Source of the DNA: Gordonia jinghuaiqii
Lineage (GTDB): Bacteria > Actinomycetota > Actinomycetes > Mycobacteriales > Mycobacteriaceae
Assembly (NCBI RefSeq): GCF_014041935.1
Contig: NZ_CP059491.1
Location: forward strand, 744,001 to 808,000
DNA length: 64,000 nt
Reading direction: 5' to 3'
Position 1 is the stretch's first letter, and every line of letters begins with the position of its first letter. The position numbers and the translations under genes are program-made. Below the pieces are notes generated by a model, which saw only the letters and a program-made list of their open reading frames with translations, did no database searches and was not told the DNA's origin. This document shows positions 50,428 through 59,330 of the stretch, in pieces.

Positions 50428-52530
50428 TCACACCGTCCGGTGGATGAGCAGCGGCAGAACGGCGTTCGCGCCCGCTTCGCGTAGTGCCGCGGCGGCGAGC
50501 GTGATCGGCCAGCCGGAACCGTTGGCGTCGACGACCAGCATGACGTTTCGGCCGGCGACCTCGGGCGGGTCACCGAGGTGGTCACGCCAGTAGGCCGCCT
50601 CGACCGCACCCGGCGCGTCGGTCGGCGGATCGCCCAGATGGACCGGGAAGACCCCGCCCTCGCGTTTTCCGACGGCGCGCAGATGCTCGGCGAGCGTTTC
50701 GGCCAGGGTGGTGCCGGTCAGGCGCAGCGACACGATGAGGTCGGCGCGTACACCCGTCTCGCGCACCCAGGCCGACAGCGTGGCCACCGCGGCGTCGCCG
50801 AGCTCGGCCAGCGCGCGCTCGTCACCGTTGCGGGCCGAGGCCAGCACCTCCACCCATTCGGGGGCGTCGGCGTGGGCGAGGACCCGACCGGGTGCGGCGA
50901 GTAGGTCAGCCGGGATCCTGCCGCGACGGCCGAAGTCACCGCCCGGCCACATCTTGCGGGGCTCCAGGGTCTGCGCCGTGCGTCGAAGTGTCGACGTCAC
51001 GGTGCGCACGATCTCGTCGTCGACGGTGTCGGTGAGCCCTTCGCTCAGCGTGCCTCGGCAGACCGAGCAGCGTCCGCAGTCCTGGGCTTCGGGGTCGTCG
51101 AGCGACTCGGTGAGCAGCCGCATCAGGCATGTGCGTCCCGCGATGTAGGCACGCATGATGTCGGCCTCGCGGCGACGGACGGCCAGGACGCCGTCGTAGT
51201 GTTCCGCGTCGTAGGTCCAGGGGGTGCCGGTGGCGACCCAGCCGTCGGGGGTGCGATCGGTGACACCGTCGACGGCGAGCTGCTTGAGCATCAGCTCGAT
51301 CCGGCTGCGGCGGAACCGTGTTGCGGCTTCGAGTTGGATGACCGATTGGGGTTCGCCTGCCGCGTCGAGGGCGGCCAGCAGATCTCGCATCTTGTCCGGG
51401 TCGGGGATGGTGGCGGTGGCGAAGTGGTCCCAGATGCGGTCGTCGGTCCGCGAGGCCAGCAGCATCACGACGGCGTCGTCGAGCGCGCGGCCGGCACGAC
51501 CGACCTGCTGGTAGTAGGAGACCGGTGACGGCGGCGACCCCACATGCACGACGAAGCCGAGGTCGGGTTTGTCGTAGCCCATGCCCAGCGCCGACGTCGC
51601 GACCAGCGCCTTGACCTCGTTGCGCAGCAACGCATCCTCGAGCTCGTGTCGGCGGTCGGCGTCGAGCGCTCCGGTGTAGGACGCGACCGGGATCGTGTCG
51701 CCGTGCACCGCGCGGATGGCCTCGACGAGACGGTCGGCGTCGGCGACGGTCAGCACGTAGACGATGCCCGATCCCGGGAGCCGGGGCAGTGACTGGGCCA
51801 CCCAGCCGTACCGCTGCACCGGCGACAGGCCGTCGAGAACGTTGAGGTGCAATGACTTTCGAGCGAGTGGCCCGCGGAGGACGAGGGTGGGTCCGCCGTT
51901 CGAGCCGGCATCGAGCTGTGCGGCGACGTCGTCGGTGACCCGGGCGTTGGCGGTCGCGGTGGTGGCCAGGACCGGCGTGGTGGGGTTGACCGTGCGCAGC
52001 ACATCGGCGACGCGGCGGTAGTCGGGCCGGAAATCATGACCCCAGTCGGAGACGGCGTGTGCCTCGTCGATGACCAGCAGGCCGAGGTTGCCCGCGAGGG
52101 CGTCGAGCACTCGGCGACCGAAACCGGGGTTGGCCAGCCGCTCCGGCGACACGAGCAGGACGTCGAGCTCGCCGGACCGCAACTGCGCCTCGATGGTCGA
52201 CCACTCGTCGACGTTCGACGAGTTGAGGGTGGCCGCGGCGAGTCCGCCGCGCGCCGCGGCCGCGACCTGGTCTCTCATCAGCGACAGCAACGGCGACACG
52301 ATCAGCGTCGGGCCGCCGCCGGCGGCACGGATGATGGCCGTCGCCGACCAGTAGACCGCCGACTTGCCCCACCCCGTCGCCTGCACCACGAGCACGCGTG
52401 CCCCGGCGTCGCCGGCCAGGGCGGTCACCGCCCGGAGCTGATCCTCACGCAGCTCGGCACCCTCACCGGCCAGGCTGGTGATGACGCGGTTGGCGGCGGT
52501 CAGCTGGTCCGGGGCGAGGGTCGAGGCCAT
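50428..52530 (-). CDS. recQ: RecQ-like ATP-dependent DNA helicase with C-terminal phosphoribosyltransferase-like domain
   Basis: A 700-aa SF2 helicase: Walker A ATGWGKS (51-57), DEAH box (155-158), motif III TATAN, and motif [14 protein letters not shown] (338-349). A zinc site is formed by C468, C485, C488 and C491. After about residue 540 the protein departs from RecQ: the end ([20 protein letters not shown]) resembles the PRPP loop of a phosphoribosyltransferase in which the usual acidic pair is incomplete. TAGATT on the minus strand (52538-52543) ends 7 nt before the ATG. Convergent with the HIT gene and divergent from purD. Confidence 0.9.
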   Translation of the reverse strand: MASTLAPDQLTAANRVITSLAGEGAELREDQLRAVTALAGDAGARVLVVQATGWGKSAVYWSATAIIRAAGGGPTLIVSPLLSLMRDQVAAAARGGLAAATLNSSNVDEWSTIEAQLRSGELDVLLVSPERLANPGFGRRVLDALAGNLGLLVIDEAHAVSDWGHDFRPDYRRVADVLRTVNPTTPVLATTATANARVTDDVAAQLDAGSNGGPTLVLRGPLARKSLHLNVLDGLSPVQRYGWVAQSLPRLPGSGIVYVLTVADADRLVEAIRAVHGDTIPVASYTGALDADRRHELEDALLRNEVKALVATSALGMGYDKPDLGFVVHVGSPPSPVSYYQQVGRAGRALDDAVVMLLASRTDDRIWDHFATATIPDPDKMRDLLAALDAAGEPQSVIQLEAATRFRRSRIELMLKQLAVDGVTDRTPDGWVATGTPWTYDAEHYDGVLAVRRREADIMRAYIAGRTCLMRLLTESLDDPEAQDCGRCSVCRGTLSEGLTDTVDDEIVRTVTSTLRRTAQTLEPRKMWPGGDFGRRGRIPADLLAAPGRVLAHADAPEWVEVLASARNGDERALAELGDAAVATLSAWVRETGVRADLIVSLRLTGTTLAETLAEHLRAVGKREGGVFPVHLGDPPTDAPGAVEAAYWRDHLGDPPEVAGRNVMLVVDANGSGWPITLAAAALREAGANAVLPLLIHRTV

Positions 52531-52713
52531 GCGCCCCAATCTAGTGGCCGCCGCCGACACGGCCGCCGGGGTGACCCTGGACGACCTGACCCAGCCGACG
52601 AACCGGGGCACTGCTCACCGGGGTGCCGGTGGGGCATACCCGCTGCTGATCGCGTCCGGTCCGGCCCGGACCGTCTGCGGAAAGGCGTGCGCCGACGGTT
52701 TAGAGTCATGGGC

Positions 52714-53967
52714 GTGCGCGTACTGGTGATCGGCTCGGGCGGCCGCGAACATGCCCTTCTCATCGGCCTCAAGAACGATCCGACGGTCACCGACCTACAT
52801 GTCGCCCCCGGCAACGCGGGGACCTCGACGATTGCCACCAACCACGCCGTCGACGTCGTGTCCGGCGAGGCCGTGGTGGCGCTGGCGCGCAGGCTCGAGG
52901 CCGATCTCGTCGTCATCGGCCCCGAGGTTCCGCTGGTCCTCGGTGTCGCCGACGCGCTGCGCGAGGCGGGTGTCGCGACCTTCGGTCCGAGTGCGGCGGC
53001 CGCGCAGATCGAGGGGTCGAAGGCGTTCGCCAAGGATGTGATGGCAGCCGCGGGTGTGAAGACCGCGCATGCCGAGATGGTCGACAGCCCCGCCCGCCTC
53101 GATGCCGCACTCGACCGCTTCGGCCCCACCTGGGTGGTCAAGGACGACGGCCTCGCCGCAGGCAAGGGCGTCGTCGTCACCACCGATCGCGACGCCGCAC
53201 GCGTCCACGCCGCCGAATGCCTGGAGAGCGGGCATCCGGTGCTGCTGGAGAGCTTCCTCGAGGGCCCCGAGGTGTCGCTGTTCTGTCTCGTCGACGGTGA
53301 GACGGTCGTGCCGCTGCTGCCCGCGCAGGACCACAAGCGGGTGGGTGACAACGACGCCGGCCCCAACACCGGTGGCATGGGTGCCTACACCCCGCTGCCG
53401 TGGTTGCCCGCCGAGATGACCGCGAGGATCGTCGACGAGGTCTGCAAACCTGTTGCCGCCGAGATGGTTCGACGAGGAACCCCGTTCTCCGGGCTGCTGT
53501 ACGCAGGTCTGGCGATCGGCGCGGACGGCCCGGCCGTCGTCGAATTCAACTGCCGCTTCGGTGATCCCGAGACGCAGGCGGTGCTCGCGTTGCTCAAATC
53601 TCCTCTCGGGCAGGCGCTCTACGCCACCGCCACCGGCACTCTCGCCGACCTGCCGCCTCTCGAATGGCGCGACGGTGCGGCAGTTGTTGTCGTCGTCGCC
53701 GCCGAGTACTACCCGGCCAAGCCGCGCACCGGCGACGTCATCACCGGCGCCGACGCCGACGGCGTGCTGCATGCCGGAACCGCCCGCAACGCCGACGGAG
53801 CCGTGGTTTCCGCGGGTGGCCGGGTGCTCTCCGTCGTCGGTACCGGAGCCGACCTCGCCGAGGCGCGGGCGCAGGCGTACGCGCGCATCGAGAAGATCAA
53901 GCTCCCCGGCTCGCACTTCCGCACCGACATCGGCCGCAACGCCCTCGAGGGCCGGATCACCATCTGA
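52714..53967 (+). CDS. purD: phosphoribosylamine-glycine ligase
   Basis: A 417-aa ATP-grasp enzyme of purine synthesis that joins glycine to phosphoribosylamine. GSGGREHAL (N-terminal), FVVK-type lysine in [15 protein letters not shown] (ATP-grasp), [27 protein letters not shown] and [11 protein letters not shown] are family blocks. GTG 52714 is chosen because TAGAGT (52701-52706) ends 7 nt before it; the ATG at 52708 would lie inside the promoter and is rejected. A strong hairpin follows the stop. Confidence 0.97.
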   Translation: MRVLVIGSGGREHALLIGLKNDPTVTDLHVAPGNAGTSTIATNHAVDVVSGEAVVALARRLEADLVVIGPEVPLVLGVADALREAGVATFGPSAAAAQIEGSKAFAKDVMAAAGVKTAHAEMVDSPARLDAALDRFGPTWVVKDDGLAAGKGVVVTTDRDAARVHAAECLESGHPVLLESFLEGPEVSLFCLVDGETVVPLLPAQDHKRVGDNDAGPNTGGMGAYTPLPWLPAEMTARIVDEVCKPVAAEMVRRGTPFSGLLYAGLAIGADGPAVVEFNCRFGDPETQAVLALLKSPLGQALYATATGTLADLPPLEWRDGAAVVVVVAAEYYPAKPRTGDVITGADADGVLHAGTARNADGAVVSAGGRVLSVVGTGADLAEARAQAYARIEKIKLPGSHFRTDIGRNALEGRITI

Positions 53968-53989
53968 GGCCGGCCCGGAAGCGCTCACG

Positions 53990-54034
53990 TATTCCGTTCC
54001 CGCTCACCAGAGTTCGGTGAGCGGGAACGGAATG
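53990..54034 (+). terminator. terminator after purD (18-bp palindrome)
   Basis: ATTCCGTTCCCGCTCACC (53991-54008) pairs perfectly with 54016-54033 around a 7-nt loop. It contains the TTCCCGCT core that also occurs in the palindromes at 11899 and 12985. There is no T-run. Lies between two convergent genes. Confidence 0.75.
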
Positions 54035-54076
54035 GGTGAGCGGGAAGATCCGCGAGTGGAACTCTCGGACGGCGTA

Positions 54077-55021
54077 TCAGACCGCGAGGTTGCGGCCCAG
54101 GAACTCGATCTGCTCGGGCAGCACGCTGCGCCAGTAGCGGTTGGTGTGACCGCCCGCGGCGGTCCCGAAGGCGGCGGGCGGGCGAAGGCCCGCGGCCCAC
54201 TGGCGGGTGTAGGTGTAGAACTGGTCGCTCGAACCGATGTTGATCAGCAGCGGGATCTTCGCGAACGAGGGCTGCGCCCCGAACAGCGAGTTGGCCTGAT
54301 AGTCGGCGAGGTCGTCGAAGGCGCGCGGCGGGAAGTTCCGCGGATCGGCCCACATCGCGGGTGAGCTCACCGCGACCGCGGCCACGCGCGGGGCGCCGAG
54401 CATCGATGCCAGGCGAAGCGCACCGTATCCGCCCATCGACCAGCCGAACAGGCCGATGCGGTCGGTGGACAGATTCAGATCGGCGTTGCCGGCCAGCATC
54501 GGCAGGAACTCGTCCAGAATCATCGCGCCGCCGTCGGTGCCGTCGGCGCGGCGGTGATAGTAGTTGCGGCCGACGTCGGCTGCCGCGAGCGCGAACGGCG
54601 CATTCCCGGCGTCCACGTACTCCTGCATCACCGTCTGCATCTCGAGCTTCGGCGCGAAGATCGTCTTCTCGTTGGTGTTCAGGGCGTGCAGCACGACGAC
54701 GACCGGCAACTTGCCGGTCACCCCGGTGGGGCGGGCGACGGCCCAGCGCGTGTCCCGCCCACCCATCCGGGCGGACTTGAAGCTGCCGGTGACCAGTGGC
54801 GGACCGCCGGTGACCGGCGGCGGCGACGCCTCGACGGGGAGCTCGTCGTCGGCGGCGCGACCTTCGAGGTTCCGTGGTGCCACCGACGTCGGCGGCACCG
54901 AGTCCGAGCAGGCCGCGACGGTCAGCGCGGCTGCACCCAGGCCTGCCGCGAGCACAGCGCGACGGCCGACCCGCGGTAGATCGCGGTCGGTTGCATCGGA
55001 GGGAAAACGCATACTGCTCAT
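54077..55021 (-). CDS. Tat-exported lipoprotein esterase (Rv0774c type)
   Basis: A 314-aa alpha/beta hydrolase. The N-terminus has RVGRRAVLAAGLG (twin-arginine) and lipobox LTVAAC, so it is probably a Tat-dependent lipoprotein. PVVVVLHALNTNE holds the oxyanion region, GWSMGG the nucleophile Ser195, and NIGSSDQF and AGGHTNRYW the Asp and His. The fold resembles esterase D/antigen-85-like hydrolases. TACCCT (55031-55036, minus strand) ends 9 nt before the ATG. Located between purD and purB, as Rv0774c is. Confidence 0.88.
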   Translation of the reverse strand: MSSMRFPSDATDRDLPRVGRRAVLAAGLGAAALTVAACSDSVPPTSVAPRNLEGRAADDELPVEASPPPVTGGPPLVTGSFKSARMGGRDTRWAVARPTGVTGKLPVVVVLHALNTNEKTIFAPKLEMQTVMQEYVDAGNAPFALAAADVGRNYYHRRADGTDGGAMILDEFLPMLAGNADLNLSTDRIGLFGWSMGGYGALRLASMLGAPRVAAVAVSSPAMWADPRNFPPRAFDDLADYQANSLFGAQPSFAKIPLLINIGSSDQFYTYTRQWAAGLRPPAAFGTAAGGHTNRYWRSVLPEQIEFLGRNLAV

Positions 55022-55285
55022 CGACTCAACAGGGTAGTGGCCGACCCCCTCCCCGCCGCAACGTCAGATCTGCAGACGCGCCGCGTCCTGAGAGATCTGT
55101 CTCACTCTTGATCCCACCGGGAGGTTCGTCCAGACGACAGTCCTGCTGACCCGGCCGTGATGACGGTGCACGTCGACCGGGGGCGCGGCCGCGCCGAGCT
55201 CGTGTCCGATCCGACCGACGTCGTCCCCCGCGAGACGCCCGCCCCAGGTCACGCGTGCTTATACGGGAATCCGACTGGGCGTGTA
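55022..55285. other. intergenic region between esterase and TetR genes
   Basis: No gene can be supported in these 264 nt. Only short inverted repeats such as GAGAGATCTGTCTC-like bases near 55093-55110 are seen. The part nearest the TetR gene holds the operator-like palindrome listed next. Confidence 0.4.
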
Positions 55286-55304
55286 TTGCTTTGGTCAAAA
55301 GCAA
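55286..55304. promoter_or_regulatory. palindromic operator before the TetR gene
   Basis: TTGCTTT/AAAGCAA arms of 7 bp around GGTCA. It ends 28 nt before the TetR start codon and overlaps the expected -35, as autoregulatory TetR operators do. Confidence 0.55.
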
Positions 55305-55331
55305 CCCGGTGGTACGGATCACTTTGGCAGC

Positions 55332-55937
55332 ATGAACAGAATGATGACGTCGGCGGCGACACCGAAGGGTGCGCGACGGCGGTCTCTGTTGATAGAGGCT
55401 GCCGGCGAGCTGCTGCTCGAAGGCGGCTTCGACGCCGTACGTCATCGCGCGGTGGCCGAGCGCGCGCAGCTCCCGCTGGCCTCGACGACCTACTATTTCG
55501 GCTCGCTCGACGACCTGATGGCCGAGGCCGCCGCCAGCCTGTGCGGGCACGACGAAGCCGAGGTCGGCGCGCGCTGCAACGCGCTCCCGCGTCGGCGACG
55601 CGGCCGGAGCGCGACCGCGAGCGCGCTCGCCGAAGTCTTCGTCGGACCCGACACGACGATCCAGCAACTGTCGGCGCGCTACGAGATGATCGCGCTCTCG
55701 GCGCGCTACCCGCAGCTGCGCGAGGTGGTGGGAGCGCGCTGGCAGTCACTCGCACTGCGCCACCTCGACGTCCTGGACAGGTCCCACCGGATCGCCGACC
55801 CGGTCCACATCGCTCAGCTGATCTGTATCGAAGACGGTGCCATCGTCGGTGCCCTCGGGAAGAACGCGGTGCACCCGGTGGACGCCGTGCGCGAGGCCCT
55901 CCTCGAGGTCGTCGACGTGCTGGCCCCCAAGGAGTGA
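55332..55937 (+). CDS. TetR-family transcriptional regulator
   Basis: A 201-aa protein with a TetR helix-turn-helix (RRRSLLIEAAGELLLEGGFD; HRAVAERAQLPLASTTYYFG) and a C-terminal ligand domain. ATG 55332 is preceded by CACTTT (55320-55325) 6 nt away. A palindrome lies just upstream. The target is not obvious: possibly its own gene and the divergent esterase. Rv0775 corresponds by position. Confidence 0.87.
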   Translation: MNRMMTSAATPKGARRRSLLIEAAGELLLEGGFDAVRHRAVAERAQLPLASTTYYFGSLDDLMAEAAASLCGHDEAEVGARCNALPRRRRGRSATASALAEVFVGPDTTIQQLSARYEMIALSARYPQLREVVGARWQSLALRHLDVLDRSHRIADPVHIAQLICIEDGAIVGALGKNAVHPVDAVREALLEVVDVLAPKE

Positions 55938-56017
55938 CTGCGCCGAACCTCCCGCGCCGATGACGGGTCGATGACACGATGGGACGTCAGGTCAAGGGTT
56001 CGGGGGAAGGGGATCGG

Positions 56018-56461
56018 ATGTCGGTGGGGCAATCGCACGGCGGGGAACGTCCACGCAGGTCTGGTCGGTCGATGGTGATTTCCGGACTCGCGGCGATGGT
56101 CATGGCCGTGCTGATGGGCGCTGCGACCCTCGCCTCGCCGTCGGCTCATGCGGCGCCCGCCGGTCGGGTCGACGCGTCGGTGCCGCTGTCCTCGGCCGTG
56201 TACGGCACCGGCTGCACCTATCCGCTCACGGTTGCGGTGAACTCCTCCGGCTGGGTGGAGTTCTACGAGGTGAAGGCAGGTCTTCCGCCGCGCTTCGTCG
56301 GCCGTGACCTGCCGTCGGGCGCCTTGGCGTCGACGACGTGGGTGCCGCGCCGGATCGGCGACAAATACCTGTATGCGGTGCAGAACGGGAAGGTCTCCGC
56401 GCCCACCCTGGTGCGCGTCCGGCAGGGATACGGTTCCAACGGGGCCTGCCTGGCGTTCTGA
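56018..56461 (+). CDS. small secreted protein of unknown function
   Basis: A 147-aa protein with a signal peptide: basic segment HGGERPRRSGRS, hydrophobic MVISGLAAMVMAVLMGAATL and cleavage after SAHA. The mature part (about 100 aa) has two Cys (GTGCTYPL and NGACLAF), likely a disulphide, and a beta-rich pattern reminiscent of Ig-like envelope domains. ATG 56018 follows GGGGGAAGGGG. No recognised family; no catalytic motif. Upstream of purB with no clear link. Confidence 0.78.
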   Translation: MSVGQSHGGERPRRSGRSMVISGLAAMVMAVLMGAATLASPSAHAAPAGRVDASVPLSSAVYGTGCTYPLTVAVNSSGWVEFYEVKAGLPPRFVGRDLPSGALASTTWVPRRIGDKYLYAVQNGKVSAPTLVRVRQGYGSNGACLAF

Positions 56462-56535
56462 CCCGCGCCGGGTCTCCGCCGCCGGGCATCGGACGAGGTT
56501 TCGGTATCCGATCGGCGTCGACCTACACTGAGCGG

Positions 56536-57963
56536 GTGTCGAAGCCCGCCATTGCCAACGTCCTGGCCAGCCGCTATGCCTCCGCCGACCTCGCCGAGTT
56601 GTGGTCGGCGAGCACCAAGATCGAACTCGAACGGCGGCTGTGGATCGCAGTCCTCAAAGCCCAGCGCGATCTCGGAATCGACGTCCCTGAGGATGCGATC
56701 GCCGACTACGAGCGGGTCGTCGACCAGGTCGACCTCGCCTCCATCGCCGAGCGTGAGCGCGTCACCCGCCACGACGTGAAGGCCCGCATCGAGGAGTTCA
56801 ACGCGCTCGCCGGGCACGAGCAGATCCACAAGGGCATGACCAGCCGCGACCTGACCGAGAACGTGGAGCAGTTGCAGGTCCTGCGTTCGCTGGAGCATGT
56901 GCACGCCCACGGCGTCGCGGTGCTGGCGCGGATCGTCTCCCGTGCCGCCGACTATTCGTCGATCGTCATGGCCGGCCGCAGCCACAACGTCGCCGCGCAG
57001 GCCACCACCTTAGGCAAGCGTTTCGCCTCGGCCGCCGACGAGCTGATGATCGCGCTGACCCGGCTGCGCGAGCTCATCGACCGCTACCCGCTCCGTGGCA
57101 TCAAGGGGCCGATGGGTACCTCGCAGGACATGCTCGACCTCCTCGGCGGAGATGCGGTCAAGCTCGCCGACCTCGAGTCACGTGTCGCCGACCATCTCGG
57201 TTTCGCCCGTTCGTTCACCTCGGTCGGCCAGATCTACCCGCGATCGCTGGACCACGACGTCGTGTCCGCCCTCGTCCAGCTCGCCGCCGCGCCGTCGTCG
57301 TTGGCGCACACCATCCGCCTGATGGCCGGCCACGAACTGGTGACCGAGGGTTTCCAGCCCGGCCAGGTCGGCAGCTCGGCGATGCCGCACAAGATGAACA
57401 CCCGAAGCTGTGAACGTGTGAACGGTCTCGCGGTGGTGCTTCGTGGCTACGGTTCCATGGTCGCCGAACTCGCCGGCGCACAGTGGAACGAGGGCGACGT
57501 GTTCTGCTCGGTCGTCCGACGCGTCGCGCTGCCGGACGCATTCTTCGCGATCGACGGCCTGATGGAGACCTTCCTGACCGTCCTCGCCGAATTCGGTGCC
57601 TACCCGGCGGTCATCGCCAACGAACTCGACCGCTACCTGCCGTTCCTGGCCACGACGAAGGTGCTGATGGCGGCGGTCCGTGCGGGTGTCGGTCGCGAGA
57701 CCGCCCACGAGGCGATCAAGGAGAACGCCGTCGCCGTGGCCCTGGCCATGCGCGAGGAGGGCCGCGAACCCGACCTGCTCGACCGCCTCGCCGCCGACGA
57801 CCGTATCCCGCTCGACCGGGCACAGCTCGACGAGCTCCTCGCCGACAAGTCGGTGTTCGTCGGCGCCGCCGAGCAGCAGGTCGCCGATGTGATCGCGGCC
57901 GCGGAGAAGATCATCGGCCAGTATCCGGAGGCAGCGGCCTACACGCCGGCACCGATCCTGTAG
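56536..57963 (+). CDS. purB: adenylosuccinate lyase
   Basis: A 475-aa enzyme acting twice in purine synthesis (SAICAR to AICAR; adenylosuccinate to AMP). HKGMTSRDLTENVEQ, GRSHNVAAQATTLGKR and the fumarase-family signature SSAMPHKMN are present; the last carries the catalytic Ser loop. GTG 56536 is leaderless, with TACACT (56524-56529) ending 6 nt before it. Followed by a repeat, then a convergent gene. Confidence 0.97.
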   Translation: MSKPAIANVLASRYASADLAELWSASTKIELERRLWIAVLKAQRDLGIDVPEDAIADYERVVDQVDLASIAERERVTRHDVKARIEEFNALAGHEQIHKGMTSRDLTENVEQLQVLRSLEHVHAHGVAVLARIVSRAADYSSIVMAGRSHNVAAQATTLGKRFASAADELMIALTRLRELIDRYPLRGIKGPMGTSQDMLDLLGGDAVKLADLESRVADHLGFARSFTSVGQIYPRSLDHDVVSALVQLAAAPSSLAHTIRLMAGHELVTEGFQPGQVGSSAMPHKMNTRSCERVNGLAVVLRGYGSMVAELAGAQWNEGDVFCSVVRRVALPDAFFAIDGLMETFLTVLAEFGAYPAVIANELDRYLPFLATTKVLMAAVRAGVGRETAHEAIKENAVAVALAMREEGREPDLLDRLAADDRIPLDRAQLDELLADKSVFVGAAEQQVADVIAAAEKIIGQYPEAAAYTPAPIL

Positions 57964-58081
57964 CGGCTGGTTTCGATACGGCTCGTCGCAGGCTCCTCGC
58001 CTACTCAACCAGCGTGGGGGCGGGTGCATCTCCGCTGGCCGAGTAGCGTCGGCCGAGTAGCGAGGACGCCGCGTATCGAGG
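57964..58081. repeat. intergenic palindromic repeat after purB
   Basis: GGTTTCGATACGG...CTACTCAACCAGC (57969-58012) faces GCTGGCCGAGTAGC...CGTATCGAGG (58034-58081) as an imperfect inverted repeat; GCCGAGTAGCG occurs twice inside. Sequences of this GTTTCGATAC/CTACTCAACCAGC type recur between genes of Gordonia and relatives, as I recall. Could act as a bidirectional terminator. Confidence 0.65.
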
Positions 58082-58369
58082 TCACTCAGGTGTCGTGGCG
58101 TCCGCGTGCCCCAGGTTCCAGTCGGGTAGCGCGACGTCGCGGACCAGCCTCTTGAGTTCGGGGGCGCCGGGGAAACCGCCGTCGCGCTTGCGTTCCCAGA
58201 TCTGGGTGCCGTCGACGTCGATGTGGAAGACCCCGCCGGTGCCGGGGACCAGTGTCACCGAGCCGATCTCGGTGCCGAAGGTGTTCAGCAGCTCCGACGC
58301 CATCCACGACGCCCGCAGCAACCAGTTGCACTGCGTGCAGTAGGTGATGGTGATGTGGGGTGCGGTCAT
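58082..58369 (-). CDS. Rdx/SelT-SelW-SelH-family thioredoxin-like protein
   Basis: A 95-aa protein with the N-terminal dithiol CTQC (residues 11-14, [12 protein letters not shown]) and the family end [13 protein letters not shown]. Selenoproteins W, T and H share this fold; the bacterial Cys forms are presumed redox proteins. GACATT ends 8 nt before the ATG on the minus strand. Convergent with purB and divergent from purC. Partner unknown. Confidence 0.87.
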   Translation of the reverse strand: MTAPHITITYCTQCNWLLRASWMASELLNTFGTEIGSVTLVPGTGGVFHIDVDGTQIWERKRDGGFPGAPELKRLVRDVALPDWNLGHADATTPE

Positions 58370-58430
58370 CGGTCAAGAATGTCAGAGCCTGCCGTCCCCC
58401 GTCGCCCGCCGAACCTCTAGGGTCGAGTCC

Positions 58431-59330
58431 ATGCGTCCTGAACTGCAGTCCTACCGACATCTGGCGTCGGGGAAGGTCCGCGAGATCTACGAGATCGACG
58501 CCGACACCCTCCTGTTGGTGGCGACGGATCGGATCTCCGCCTACGACCACATCCTGACCCCCGCGATCCCCGACAAGGGACGCATCCTGACGGCGATGAG
58601 CTTCTTCTGGTTCGACGAGCTCGGCGTTCCCAACCACCTCGCCGGCGGCCCCACCGACGCACGTATCCCGGCCGAGGTGGTCGGCCGGTCGATGGTCGTG
58701 CGGCGCCTGCCGATGGTTCAGGTCGAATGCGTCGCCCGCGGTTATCTGACCGGGTCGGGGCTGCTGGACTATCAGGCGACCGGCGCGGTGTGCGGCGTCG
58801 AACTCCCGGCGGGACTGTCCGAGGCGAGCAAGCTGCCCGAGCCCATCTTCACCCCGGCCACCAAGGCCGAGCAGGGTGAGCACGACGAGAACATCAGCTT
58901 CGAGCGGGTGGTGGAGACCGAGGGCGCCGAGCTCGCCGAGGCGTTGCGTTCGGCGACTCTCGACATCTACGCACGCGGCGCGGCGGTGGCGGCAGAACGC
59001 GGGATCATCCTCGCCGACACCAAGTTCGAGTTCGGCCGCGGAGTCGATGGAGAGCTGGTGCTCGCCGACGAGGTGCTGACCCCGGACTCGTCGCGGTACT
59101 GGGACGCCGCCGCCTACGAACCTGGCAAGGTACAGCCCAGTTTCGACAAGCAGATCGTCCGGAACTGGCTCACCGGTCCCGAATCCGGGTGGGACCGGGC
59201 GTCGGATGTCGCCCCGCCGTCACTGCCCGACGACGTCGTCACGCGTACCCGACAGCGCTACATCGACGCGTACGAATGGATTTCGCAGAAGTCCTTTGCC
59301 GACTGGCCCGATGCGGAGGTTCGACCGTGA
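58431..59330 (+). CDS. purC: phosphoribosylaminoimidazole-succinocarboxamide synthase
   Basis: A 299-aa SAICAR synthetase (CAIR plus aspartate plus ATP). [58 protein letters not shown] and [10 protein letters not shown] are family motifs. TAGGGT (58418-58423) ends 7 nt before ATG 58431, so leaderless. Its stop overlaps the ptrB start (GTGA at 59327-59330), coupling the two genes as in Rv0780-Rv0781. Confidence 0.97.
   Translation: MRPELQSYRHLASGKVREIYEIDADTLLLVATDRISAYDHILTPAIPDKGRILTAMSFFWFDELGVPNHLAGGPTDARIPAEVVGRSMVVRRLPMVQVECVARGYLTGSGLLDYQATGAVCGVELPAGLSEASKLPEPIFTPATKAEQGEHDENISFERVVETEGAELAEALRSATLDIYARGAAVAAERGIILADTKFEFGRGVDGELVLADEVLTPDSSRYWDAAAYEPGKVQPSFDKQIVRNWLTGPESGWDRASDVAPPSLPDDVVTRTRQRYIDAYEWISQKSFADWPDAEVRP

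Noticed and set aside
52708..52710. ATG start for purD
   Set aside because: It lies 1 nt after a TAGAGT -10; the GTG six bases later has the leaderless spacing and gives the standard PurD N-terminus.
55022..55285. Possible riboswitch or structured RNA between the esterase and TetR genes
   Set aside because: Some GC-rich pairings exist, but I could not match the conserved cores of known riboswitch classes on either strand.
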